DNA from: Prorocentrum cordatum
Lineage: Eukaryota > Sar > Dinophyceae > Prorocentrales > Prorocentraceae
DNA length: 20,000 nucleotides
Assembly (NCBI GenBank): GCA_963575745.1
Contig: CAUYUJ010011238.1
Coordinates: 1 to 20,000, forward strand
Reading direction: 5' to 3'
Positions within the stretch are counted from its first letter, which is position 1; each line of letters starts with the position of its first letter. Below the pieces are notes generated by a model. The model was not told the origin of the DNA. It saw only the letters and a list, made by a program, of their open reading frames with translations, and did no database searches. Shown here one piece after another: positions 1 to 7,312 of the stretch. The translations under genes were made by a program, and so were the position numbers.

Positions 1-178
1 AGAGAAGAGAAGAGAAGAGAAGAGAAGAGAAGAGAAGAGACGAGACGAGACGAGACGAGACGAGAAGAGAAGAGAAGAGAAGAGAAGAGAAGAGAAGAGA
101 AGAGATGGGAGGACAAGAGAAGAGAAGAGAAGAGAAGAGAAGAGAAGAGAAGAGAAGAGAAGAGAAGAGAAGAGAAGA
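1..178. repeat. AGAGA pentanucleotide microsatellite
   Basis: The sequence is a period-5 AGAGA repeat. A CGAGA variant block lies at about 40-65, and a short interruption (TGGGAGGACA) at about 106-115. It is purine-only on the + strand apart from the C variants and a few interrupting bases. No coding or regulatory signal is visible. It runs to the left window edge, so its true length is unknown. Confidence 0.97.
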
Positions 179-409
179 TCAGATAATATAAAGAGACAGG
201 TAACGAGAAGATAATCGAAGAGAAGGAAGGAGCAGGAGGAGGACAGTGAATAATACATCAGGAAGGAGAGTCAGAAAAGGAGAGGAGAAAGAGGAGGAGG
301 AGGAGGGAGGTCAGAGGAGAAGCAGAAAGGAGGAACACTAGGAGGAGGAGCAAGTGGAGGAGGAGGAAGGAGCATGAGCAAGGAGGAGAACGCAGGAGGA
401 AAGCAGGAG
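179..409. repeat. Degenerate purine-rich (GGA/GAA) tract
   Basis: Purine-rich, imperfect GGA and GAA motifs dominate, with scattered pyrimidines. It looks like a decayed continuation of the neighbouring simple repeats. Open frames that cross it on the minus strand are low-complexity Ser/Pro/Leu-rich and are not taken as genes. Confidence 0.8.
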
Positions 410-488
410 GAATGCAGGGCAGGAGGGCGTCGGCGCAGCTCGCCCCCTCTGGCGGGGGGCTCCCCGAGGCCGCGGCGACCCGCTGTCG

Positions 489-619
489 ACAAGGACGACG
501 AGGACGAGGAGGGCAAGGACGAGGACGACGAGGACGAGGACGAGGACGAGGACGGCGAGGACGACGAGGACGAGGACGGCGACGAGGGCGACGGCGACGA
601 CGACGAGGGCGATGGCGTG

Positions 620-654
<35 letters not shown>

Positions 655-708
655 GGGCGAGGGCGATGGCGTGGACGACGACGACGACGACGACGACGAG
701 GACGACGC

Positions 709-768
<60 letters not shown>

Positions 769-830
769 CGACAGCGACGGCGACGGCGACGATGTTGGCG
801 ACGACGACGGCGGCGAGGGCTACGACGTTG
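489..830. repeat. GAC/GAG trinucleotide repeat
   Basis: About 340 bp of GAC and GAG triplets with occasional GGC and GTG triplets. The longest pure GAC run is near 714-767. On the + strand one frame reads as an almost pure Asp/Glu chain inside a 197-codon open frame starting at 374. The other frames read as poly-Arg or poly-Thr. All frames are open because the triplets contain no stop, so the open frame is not evidence of a gene. A real acidic low-complexity protein segment cannot be excluded. Confidence 0.95.
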
Positions 831-851
831 ACGACGCTCGTGTGTTCCCCA

Positions 852-1142
852 CGAGGGGACCCCCCGGGCCCCCTCCCCCTGGGCCCCCACACGACCGGCG
901 CCACCCGTGGGCCCCGCGGCGATGGGCCTCCGCGACGCCGCGGGAGCCCCGCGAGGGGGACCCCTAGCCCCTCCCTCCCCCTGCTCAACGGCTCCCACGC
1001 GAAGGGCGCCACCCGGTGGGGCCCCGCGGCGGCGAGCCCCCGCGACGCCGCGGGCCCCTTGCGAGGGGGACCCCCCGGGCCCCCTCCCCTCCCAAGCCCC
1101 CACATGTGCGCGTGGGCCCCCCGGGCCGGGCCCGACCAGGCC
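852..1142 (+). repeat. GC-rich tandem repeat, units of ~100 and 110 bp
   Basis: Three successive units begin with CGAGGGG(G)ACCCC at 852, 952 and 1062. Each continues through a shared CCCCTCCC...GGCGCCACCCG...CCCCGCGGCG...CGCGACGCCGCGGG series; the third unit is partial. Unit spacings are 100 and 110 bp. The block sits exactly between a GAC/GAG tract and a GAA tract. The spacings are not both multiples of three, which argues against a repeated protein domain. Confidence 0.85.
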
Positions 1143-1143
1143 T

Positions 1144-1243
1144 GAAAAAAAAAGAAGCATACGAAGAAGAAGAAGAAGAAGAAGAAGACGAAGAAGGAGA
1201 AGAAGACGAAGAAAAAGAAGAAGACGAAGAAGAAGAAGAATAT
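1144..1243. repeat. GAA trinucleotide repeat
   Basis: A purine-rich block of GAA and GAC triplets directly follows the GC-rich tandem units. It is low complexity with no gene signal of its own. Confidence 0.93.
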
Positions 1244-1356
1244 GTACGCGACGACGTTTGCCTGCCCCGAAGAAGCCAACGCGCACACGATTTGAAGTGG
1301 ATTTGCGTGAGCGGAAGGCCCTCACTCCGACCATATAGTCCAGTCCGGAAGAAGCC

Positions 1357-1380
1357 ATGCAACAAGCAGTGCGATGCAAA
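1357..1380 (+). CDS. Possible first coding exon (8 codons)
   Basis: An ATG at 1357 opens eight codons that end exactly at a perfect consensus 5' splice site, GTAAGT, at 1381-1386. The exon ends on a codon boundary, the same phase needed to join the coding-like frame after the acceptor at 2021-2022. An in-frame TAG lies 18 bp upstream of the ATG (1336-1338). The exon is far too short for its own composition to mean anything. The call rests only on the donor quality and phase match, so it is a hypothesis about the start of the gene that continues at 2023. Confidence 0.18.
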
Positions 1381-1494
1381 GTAAGTAATGCAATCTCGTG
1401 GGAAGCAATGCAACACCAAGTAATACCAAACAGTGCAACGAAACGCAAGGGGGTGTTGAGCACAGCTACTCACGAGAAGCAAGGCAACGTAGAA

Positions 1495-1637
1495 CACAAC
1501 AAAGCAAAACAGGGGGAATGTTCAAAAATAGTCTGAACATCGTACGGGGACGATGTTTGGATTATTGTTTGACTATGTTTGAGCACTTCTTCCCTTTCGC
1601 CCAAAATCCGCCTGTAGGGGGACACGCCCGACCTAAT
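1495..1637 (+). mobile_element. Degenerate copy of TIR element family M (right end preserved)
   Basis: The right terminus CCGCCTGTAGGGGGACACG followed by CCCGACCTAA matches the right end of the intact element at 15329-15495. Its internal GGGGACGATG, and the AACAGGGGGAA near 1507-1518, match that element's interior and left arm. The left terminus is otherwise eroded. If the 1381/2022 splice sites are real, this relic lies inside an intron. No transposase is encoded, so the element is non-autonomous. Confidence 0.6.
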
Positions 1638-2020
1638 CCCAAGCGACGCCAACTTGACACCCCATATTGCCATCACATGAAACCGGCGACCCCGGAGACC
1701 CCTGGCGCGGCACACCCCTGACACCAGGCCTGCTGCACAAAAGAAGCGGGGACCCCTCAGGCAAAACTTGATTGGGAACAAAATCGGTTGCTCTCGCTTG
1801 ATATTCTTCATGCTTTAGAGAAAACAGGGGAGGAAGTGTCTGGCAGTCGCCCGGATGGAAGGCGGCTCCATTTCAAGATAGCGTTCTTTCGCTATGCCGC
1901 CGTGCATTTTGTTCTCAAGGCCACAGCCAGCTACATAGATGGAGGACACCTCCCTCCCAAAGCCATCGCCTGCTGTAACGCTGCGCCGTTGAACAGTGAC
2001 GTAACTCTTGCTCCGGCCTC
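1638..2020. other. Unassigned sequence upstream of the candidate acceptor
   Basis: Mixed-composition DNA with no recognised gene or strong repeat. A short hairpin-like AGCG-TTCTTT-CGCT occurs near 1880. A segment at 1900-1919 loosely resembles the dinoflagellate spliced-leader sequence (see findings). Near its end a TAACTC and a C/T-rich stretch run into CCTCAG, which would suit a branch point and a 3' splice site. Confidence 0.5.
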
Positions 2021-2022
2021 AG

Positions 2023-2190
2023 GTCCGTGCGGAGCGAGGCGCGGTGAGTGGCTACTTGGGCGGGAGGATGCGCATCAAGGACGTGGAGTACTTCACCTTC
2101 GGGAAGGAGCGGTTCTACGAGTTCGGCGCTGGCAGCATGCCCCCTGTCAAGGGCTTCGTCAAGGACGGCGCGGGCCTTCGGAACGGGCAG
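2023..2190 (+). CDS. Candidate coding exon, unknown protein
   Basis: After a good acceptor-like site (pyrimidine-rich, then AG at 2021-2022) one frame is open in phase 0 for 56 codons. Its third positions are almost all G or C, unlike the shadow frames. The product is a mixed, non-repetitive peptide with alternating basic, acidic and aromatic residues: YLGGR, then RMRIKDVEYFTFGKERFYEF, then a Gly/Pro loop (GAGSMPP) and KGFVKDG. It runs directly into a GAG repeat that would read as poly-Glu to a stop near 2400. The exon may instead end just before the repeat, for example at a GC donor near 2187 that would suit the phase of the exon at 2996. I do not recognise the family, and no catalytic motif is visible. 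The coding call is moderate; the boundaries are uncertain. Confidence 0.38.
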
Positions 2191-2306
2191 GAGGAGGAGG
2201 AGGAGGAGGAGGATAATGAGGCTGAGGAGGCTAAGGGTGTGGTTGAAGAGGGGGAGGAGGAGGAGGAGGAGGAGGAGGAGGAGGAGGAGGAGGAGGAGGA
2301 GGAGGG
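2191..2306. repeat. GAG/GGA trinucleotide repeat
   Basis: Two GGA runs (about 2191-2212 and 2250-2306) are separated by a degenerate purine-rich stretch. The tract immediately follows the candidate exon. It is read here as the start of a microsatellite-filled intron, but a poly-Glu protein tail is the alternative. Confidence 0.92.
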
Positions 2307-2399
2307 TGGGGGGCTCTCGGGCTCCGCGGAGGGGCCCTCCTCTTCCTGCTCGTGTCGCCTGCTCCTGACACTCCTCGTCATCTGTCCTCCTGCTCTATG

Positions 2400-2995
2400 A
2401 CTGCTTCCTCCACCTGCCTCCCTCTCCATCGTCTTCGTCCCTGTCAGCATCGTCGTCGCCATCCTCATCCTCCCTTCTCCGACCCATCGCTCACTATCTT
2501 CGTCATCGTCCTCTACTTCCTCCTTCGCTACCGCCTCCTGCCCATCGTTACCGGCGCCATCGTCATCAGCAGCACTGTCACCACCACCACCACTACCACC
2601 ATCATCATCATCAGCAGCAGCAGCAGCATCAGCATCAGCACCAGAATCATCAGCAGCATCATCATCAGCATCACCATCACCACCACCAACATCACCATCA
2701 CCATCGCCATCACCATCACCATCACCATCATCGCCATCATTGTCAGCATTGTCATCACTCCTCCCTCTCTCCCCCACCGTCCCTCCACCCTTCGCCCTCT
2801 TCTTTCACCCTCCTCCCCGCTCCACGCCCTTGTTCCACTCTGGTCTACGCTCCCCCCTCGTCCTCAATTTCTGACACCTCCTCGTCCTCCTCGTCATCCA
2901 CATCCTCCTCGCTGGGCGCTCGCTCATCATCCCTCTCCAATCCTCCTTCCACCCTCCACCCCACAACCTCCCTAATCTGTCCTCCTCGTCCGCAG
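2400..2995. repeat. CAT/CAC/CAG triplet and C/T-rich tract ending in a splice-acceptor-like site
   Basis: ATC, CAC and CAG triplets dominate 2555-2760. C/T-rich sequence follows and ends at CTGTCCTCCTCGTCCGCAG (2977-2995). That is a textbook polypyrimidine tract plus AG acceptor. The whole 2191-2995 stretch is consistent with an intron built from simple repeats. It also reads open as Ile/Thr/Ser or His-rich chains, which are not considered genes. Confidence 0.8.
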
Positions 2996-3260
2996 GTTCT
3001 GCCTCCTCTCCCGTGGTATCATCCGCCTTCTCATCCTAAAGCTGCAGGCGCCGCAGCGAAGGCAGGTGCTAGACTGCACCCGCAACTCTCGCCAGCTGAG
3101 CGCGAGAGTGTTCGACTCGTGGCCCAGAACCAGCCTGGACGGGTTCTGGTCGGTCAAGCCTCCTGCGAGGCCCCGACAGGGCCCACGGCTTTCGCACGCC
3201 TGGGGGTGGCTTGGGGAAGCTCCCACTGGCTGTATCCCCAAGCCTGGAAACCTAGGCTGA
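2996..3260 (+). CDS. Candidate coding exon, unknown protein
   Basis: Immediately after the acceptor AG at 2994-2995 one frame is open to a TGA at 3258-3260. About 85% of third positions are G/C up to roughly 3152, clearly above the competing frame, which is also open. The peptide starts with a hydrophobic/basic stretch (FCLLSRGIIRLLILKLQ). It continues through QRRQVLDCTRNSRQLSARVF and DSWPRTSLDGFW. Coding-like composition fades after a possible GT donor at 3153, so the true exon may end there. The exon needs two bases from the previous exon to keep frame. I do not recognise the family. It may belong to the same gene as the exon at 2023. Confidence 0.38.
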
Positions 3261-3302
3261 ACAGGGAGGGCAGAGGACTGTTCCGACTTCTTGCCCGCGT
3301 CG

Positions 3303-3480
3303 TGCCCAGACCCTCTCGAACCATGAAAAAATGGAGACGGCAGGTTTTCGCTATTTCCGGCCTCTGGGGGGCCCTTACGGGGCCTCGGGACCATGAGAGA
3401 ACGATTCAGGATGAAAAACCGGTCCCGGGGAATGGGTCGAGACTTCTGAGGGTCGGCGCCACGAAAAGATCACGACGTCG
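3303..3480 (+). repeat. Repeat family A, copy 1 (diverged)
   Basis: Shares the order CCCAGACC-CTCGA, GAAAAA, GGAGACGG, TTTCCGGCCTCTGGGGG, GGCCTCGGG, GATTCAGGATGAAAAACC, CCGGGGAA, GGTCGAGACTTCTG and CACGACGTCG with the five later copies. It is the most diverged copy, and its terminal hairpin is degraded. It begins about 45 bp after the stop of the exon-2996 frame. Confidence 0.85.
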
Positions 3481-3952
3481 GGAGTCTGCGAGGAATATTC
3501 CATGATGATTTCTTGCCCGTGTCGTGGGGCAGTGCTTCCATAGCCTCTCGCATGCACATCGTCAGCTGTCAGCCTGGCCCAGAGAATCAAGGGAAGAAAC
3601 TGCACCCAGACCCGACACTTAGCGTTTCCTAAACGGCCCAGGGCGTTTACTGAGCAGCCCATCCCTGCTCGATTCCTCCCCTGGGCGCGTTTACTGAACG
3701 GCTTCGCCCGTCGGGGTGGAAACCATCGGGGGCGGACTTCCTGCCCTCTCGGAGAGGAGCCCCGCAGGGTACGGAGCGTCGGCCCGATGCGGACGGCGCC
3801 AACATGCCGCAGCGCCGTGCCTTCCGCCGTCCACCCGTCCAGCGGGCGCCAGTCCCCTTTGGTGCCCGAGGCCGCCCGCGCGGGCCCGACGCCGCAGCTC
3901 CTCGGCGGCCGGGGCCTCTCTCCCCCCCCCCCGTCCTCCTCGGGGGCCTCGA
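3481..3952. other. Unassigned, no supported gene
   Basis: GC-rich sequence with several overlapping open frames and no coding bias that I can defend. A GCG(C)GTTTACTGA motif occurs twice, near 3644 and 3688, followed by similar GCAGCCC/ACGGCTT sequence. Nothing else is recognised. Confidence 0.5.
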
Positions 3953-4144
3953 GACGGGGCTCAAGAGGCACGGCCCCCCTCGAGTCGTGAAAAAGTCACG
4001 ACGGGAGGTGTTGCCTCATTTTCGGTCTCTGGGGCGCCCTCACCAGGCCTCGGGGCCGTCAGAAGACGACTCGGGATGAAAAACGAGTCCCGGGGAAGGG
4101 GCCGAGACCTCTGGGGGTCGACGTCATGAACAAATCATGACGTC
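3953..4144 (+). repeat. Repeat family A, copy 2 with leader
   Basis: The core (3979-4144) starts at CTCGAG, followed by a small inverted repeat GTCGTGA-AAAAG-TCACGAC. It ends in a perfect 10 bp stem with a 5-base loop, GACGTCATGA-ACAAA-TCATGACGTC. A ~26 bp leader (GACGGGGCTC...GGCCCCCCT) is shared with copy 5. No protein coding is evident. Confidence 0.92.
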
Positions 4145-4365
4145 GGGGCTCAAGAGGCGGGGGTCAGCGCAAACGGGGGTCAGCCAGAGCGCCGGATCTT
4201 GCAGGATCCTGCAGGGCCGGGGGCGCATTGACCCAGGCTTGGGCGCAGGATCCTGCAGGATCCTTCGCATTGGCCCCGGCTTAGGCGCAGGAGCTTGCAG
4301 GATCTGCAGGATTCTGCAAGGCCTGACTGGCCCGGGTCTGGATTGACCCGGGTCCGAAGATCCCC
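4145..4365 (+). repeat. Family A tail with GGATCC/CTGCAG sub-repeats (first copy)
   Basis: This tail recurs after copy 5 at 6322-6552. It holds imperfect ~45 bp sub-repeats built from GCAGGATCCTGCAGG and CGCATTGACCCRGGCTTGGG. The sequence AGGATCCTGCAGGATCCT at 4247-4264 is a perfect 18 bp palindrome. The leader, core and tail therefore form one ~410 bp duplicated segment. Confidence 0.9.
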
Positions 4366-4382
4366 GACCTCCTCCGCGGCCG

Positions 4383-4545
4383 TATGCCAAGAAACACCCC
4401 GTATAGCTTCGAGGGTGCCCCAGGTGTCTTGGGTGTCGAGGGTTCCGCTGTGGAAAGCGCGGCGTCCCCGCGCCAAGAATCGAGGGACGTCCTGAGGGTC
4501 CAGGGTTTGGGTTGCTTGCGGAAGGTTTCCCCTGAGATCCGACGT
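4383..4545 (+). repeat. Repeat family B, copy 1
   Basis: Begins ATGCCAAGAAACACCC, continues through GAGGGTGCCCCAGGTG and a G/C-rich middle, and ends CAGGGTTTGGGTTGC...GGAAGGTTTCC. The same order of blocks is seen at 9989-10150 on the same strand and at 12382-12560 inverted. Internal CCAGGG/CCCTGG inverted motifs give it foldback potential. Confidence 0.75.
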
Positions 4546-4562
4546 TGCAAAAAAAATGCAAC
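4544..4562. repeat. Small GTTGCA hairpin and A-tract motif
   Basis: GTTGCA and TGCAAC flank an A-run. The motif A(5-7)YTGCAAC or A(5-7)TGCAAC recurs near 4675-4688 and 4721-4732. No function is assigned. Confidence 0.5.
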
Positions 4563-4899
4563 ATCGCAAAAACCACGCCTGGAGCCCCGGACCGCATCCT
4601 TCTGCGCCATTCTTCGAGCCGGAACGATCTGTGAGGGTCCCGGGGCCCGAAGTTCAACGAAAACGCCCGCTGTGGAAAAAAATGCAACGAGAGAGAAGTT
4701 GAAATGAAATATCCGGTTGAAAAAACTGCAACGCCAGGATCTCAGGGTCTTGTGGACTGGCCTCCACTGCCTGCTTCCCCCCCCCCGCTCTGGTGCGCCC
4801 AGTGCCCGGCGCGCACCGCCGGCCCTGCAGCCGCGCCCGCGTCCGCGCGGGCGCTGCGAGCCACAGGCTGTCCATCGGCCAGCCCGTCCGAACCTCACC

Positions 4900-5299
4900 G
4901 GGGGCGCCGCCCCAGACCCCCTCGAGGCACGACAAAAGTCACGACGGGAGGCTTTGCGTAGTTTCCGGCCTCTGGGGGCCCTCACTGGGCCTCGGGGCCG
5001 TCAGAAAACGACTCGGGACGAAGAACCGGTGCTGGGGAAGGGGCCCAGACCTCTGGGGGTCGACGTCATGAACAAATCCTGACGCCGGGGGTCTGGGGAT
5101 CCTGACCCCCGACGTCGTGATTTTTTCATGACGTCGACCCCCAGAGGTCTGGGCCCCTTCCCCAGCACCGGTTCTTCGTCCCGAGTCGTTTTGTTGACGG
5201 CCCCGAGGCCCAGTGAGGGCCCCCAGAGGCCGGAAACTGCGCAAAGCCTCCCGTCGTGACTTTTGTCGTGCCTCGAGAGAGTCTGGGCCGGGGGCGCCG
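4900..5299. repeat. Large inverted repeat (two family A copies head to head)
   Basis: The left arm (copy 3, + strand, core 4921-5086) and right arm (copy 4, - strand, core 5111-5277) meet at a GGATCC at 5097-5102. By eye the arms differ at about ten positions over roughly 180 bp. Weaker similarity extends to about 4900 and 5299. Both arms share private variants (for example GAAGAACCGGTGCTGGGG) not found in the other family A copies, so one arm is probably a recent inverted duplicate of the other. Strong cruciform or hairpin potential follows directly from the sequence. Confidence 0.95.
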
Positions 5300-5311
5300 A
5301 CGGAGAGGCGG

Positions 5312-5434
5312 GCGCCGACGATGCCGACGACGACGACGACGACGACGACGAGGGCGGCGACGGCGAGGACGACGACGACCAGGACGGCGAGGACGACGAT
5401 CGGGACGGCGAGGACGACGACCAGGGCGGCGACC
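5312..5434. repeat. GAC/GGC trinucleotide repeat
   Basis: GACGACGACGAC runs are mixed with GGCGAGGACGAC and GGGACGGCGAGGAC. It directly adjoins the outer end of the large inverted repeat. Open acidic frames through it are low complexity. Confidence 0.9.
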
Positions 5435-5731
5435 TCTTTCGCTCCTGGGCTCCTCGCCCCCCGGATCTCCGAGACGTCCTCGGCCCTCCGAGCCCCGACG
5501 ACCCTCCGAGGGCCCTCGGGGGCCGAGGGCCTCGGCCCCCCCCCCCGCGGGGGTCTGGTCGGGGGGGGGGGTCCCACGGGGCCGGGAGCGCCGCCGGAGA
5601 CAGTCGGGAGGGGAAGGAACGCACAGACGCAAGGAGTCGTCGACTCCCAGGAAGATATTGGAAAATATGGGAATGGGGGGGGGGAGACAGAAGCCCAGAA
5701 CATGTGGGAGAAGATGGGGAATCCTGTTATT

Positions 5732-5765
5732 TGTGTGTGTGTGTGTGCATGTGTTCGTGCGTCCC
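5732..5765. repeat. TG dinucleotide run and 17 bp direct repeat (first copy)
   Basis: A TG run at 5732-5747 leads into ATGTGTTCGTGCGTCCC (5749-5765). The latter is repeated exactly at 5941-5957. Confidence 0.9.
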
Positions 5766-5940
5766 TCCGCGGCGCACCTGCTCCTGCACATCCACTTCGG
5801 CACCGCCTGCACCCCTGGGCTTCGCCCACTCCGGCCGCCTGAGGCCCCGTCTTCCTGTGCCCTGTCTCCCTAATTAAAGCTGTGCGTAGCCCGCCTAGCT
5901 TTTAGCGGAAGAGGTTCGCTCCCGCCCCGCAGATCAAAAA

Positions 5941-5957
5941 ATGTGTTCGTGCGTCCC
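5941..5957 (+). repeat. 17 bp direct repeat (second copy)
   Basis: An exact second copy of the 17-mer at 5749-5765, 192 bp downstream. The intervening DNA contains no recognisable element ends. Confidence 0.85.
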
Positions 5958-6129
5958 GGGGCCCCTTCGGACAGGCGGGCCGCCGGCGGGGGGGGCCGCC
6001 GCCGAGAGGACGGCGTGGACGTCGAGCGGTTGCGGCCGAGGATCGAGGCCATGCTCGGGCAGGGCAGGTCGGGTGGCCCGGGTGGCCCCCGCCGTCTCCG
6101 CCGGCGGCGGCGGCGACGACGACGACGAC

Positions 6130-6321
6130 GCTCGGGGCTCCAGAGGCCTGGCCCCCCTCGAGTCGAGAAAAAATCACGACGGGAGGTTTTGCAGCATTTT
6201 CGGCCTGGGGGGGCCCCTCACTGGGCCTCGGGAGCGTCAGAAAACGACTCGGGATGAAAAACGGGTCCCGGGGAAGGGGTCGAGACCTTTGGGGTCGACG
6301 TCATGAACGAATCATGACGTC
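6130..6321 (+). repeat. Repeat family A, copy 5 with leader
   Basis: The core at 6157-6321 begins at CTCGAG and ends with the hairpin GACGTCATGA-ACGAA-TCATGACGTC. Leader and core match copy 2. A short (GGC/GAC) triplet run precedes it at about 6095-6131. Confidence 0.92.
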
Positions 6322-6552
6322 GGGGCTCAAGAGGCGGGGGTCAGCGCAAACGGGGGTCAGCCAGAGCGCCGGATCTTGCAGGATCCTGCGGGGCCGGGGG
6401 CGCATTGACCCGGGCTTGGGCGCAGGATCCTGCAGCATCTTGCACGATCCTTCGCACTGACCCAGGCTTGGGTGCAGGATCTCCCAGGATCCTGCAGGAT
6501 CCTGCGAGGCCTGGCTGGCCCGGGTCTGGATGGACCCGGGCCAGCAGATCCC
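6322..6552 (+). repeat. Family A tail with GGATCC/CTGCAG sub-repeats (second copy)
   Basis: Matches the tail at 4145-4365 from GGGGCTCAAGAGGCGGGGG to GGCTGGCCCGGGTCTGGAT. It carries a 20 bp perfect palindrome at 6485-6504. Confidence 0.9.
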
Positions 6553-6591
6553 CGAGACGACGCCGACAGCGGCGGCCACGACCCGGCCCTC

Positions 6592-6872
6592 CTCGCGGCG
6601 TGGACTTTGACAAAGATCACGACGGGAGGGTTTTCGTCGTTTTCGGCCTCCGGGGGCCCTCACCGGGCCTCGGGAGCGTCAGAAAACGACTCAGGATGAA
6701 AAACGGGTCCCGGGGAAGGCTCCTCCTCCTCCTCCTCTTCCTCCTCCTCCTCCTCCTCCTCTCCTCCTCCTCCTCCTCCTCCTCCTCCTCCTCCTCCGCG
6801 AATTCTGCCAACCAGTGCCGGGGAAGGGGTCGAGACCTCTGGGGGTCGACGTGGCGAAGAAGTCACGACGTC
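6592..6872 (+). repeat. Repeat family A, copy 6, split by an insertion
   Basis: The left part (to 6719) and right part (from 6818) are continuous with the other copies once 98 bp of mostly CTC triplets are removed. The end shows an imperfect version of the family hairpin (GACGTGGCGA...TCACGACGTC). Confidence 0.9.
6720..6817. repeat. CTC microsatellite insertion with 10 bp flanking duplication
   Basis: About 78 bp of CTC/CCT triplets plus GCGAATTCTGCCAACCAGTG interrupt family A copy 6. CCGGGGAAGG occurs on both sides, at 6710-6719 and 6818-6827, as a perfect 10 bp direct repeat. Other copies have it once. Confidence 0.9.
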
Positions 6873-6986
6873 GGGGGTCTGTGGACGACGAGCGGCGCTG
6901 GCGCTTGTCGAGGGCCCTCCCGCGCAGCGTGGGCCGCCGGTGCGCTCGGGACCGGGCCCGCTTCTGCTAATTTGCACGAGCGAGAT

Positions 6987-7167
6987 GGGCACGGAAAGAA
7001 TGGGTACAATGCCCAACAGCAGTTCCTGTTCATTTTGAACAGGACTCGCTGTCCGCGCCGCCGCGCCCTGTGTCCATTCGAGACAGAAGGCCGCCAAACC
7101 AACAGCGGCCGCTGTTGGTTTGGGACAACATTTGTTGTTGGGCATTGTACCCATTCTTTCGGTACCC
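6987..7167. mobile_element. Foldback/MITE-like element with 35 bp TIRs
   Basis: The left arm 6987-7021 and the reverse complement of 7133-7167 match at 32 of 35 positions. The match includes a perfect 25 bp core beginning GAAAGAATGGGTACAATG. The interior holds an 8 bp hairpin (TCCTGTTC/GAACAGGA at 7024-7044) and a perfect 30 bp palindrome at 7094-7123 centred on GCGGCCGC. No transposase reading frame is present and no clear target duplication was seen. A remnant of family M abuts its right end. Confidence 0.85.
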
Positions 7168-7312
7168 GCGTGTGCCTCTACAGGAGGAACGCTCGATGGG
7201 GCATGTTTCTATTAAGATTGTCAGAAGATCATCAAAAAAGTGTTTGCTAGCTTTTGCATATACAATGTGTTGACTATTCTGCATGTTTCATTCAAAATCC
7301 GCCTACCGGTCG
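7160..7312 (+). mobile_element. Degenerate family M element
   Basis: The left end GTGCCTCTACAGGAGGAA is an almost exact match to the family M left arm. The right end AAAATCCGCCTACCGGTCG resembles the family right arm. The AT-rich interior differs from the other copies. It abuts the 6987-7167 foldback element. Confidence 0.55.

Noticed and set aside
374-967. 197-codon + strand open frame reading as an Asp/Glu-rich protein (and ~400-codon minus-strand frames over the same DNA)
   Set aside because: The openness comes from GAC/GAG triplets that have no stop in any frame. There is no splice, start or domain evidence, and other frames are equally long.
2352-2975. 207-codon frame rich in Ile/Thr/Ser over the CAT/CAC tract
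   Set aside because: Simple-repeat translation lying in the stretch that best fits an intron ending at 2995.
4247-6504. GGATCC/CTGCAG-containing palindromes as cloning-vector restriction sites
   Set aside because: They lie inside a duplicated genomic repeat with many degenerate versions (GGATCTTGCAGG, GGATTCTGCAAG), which fits repeat evolution rather than a linker.
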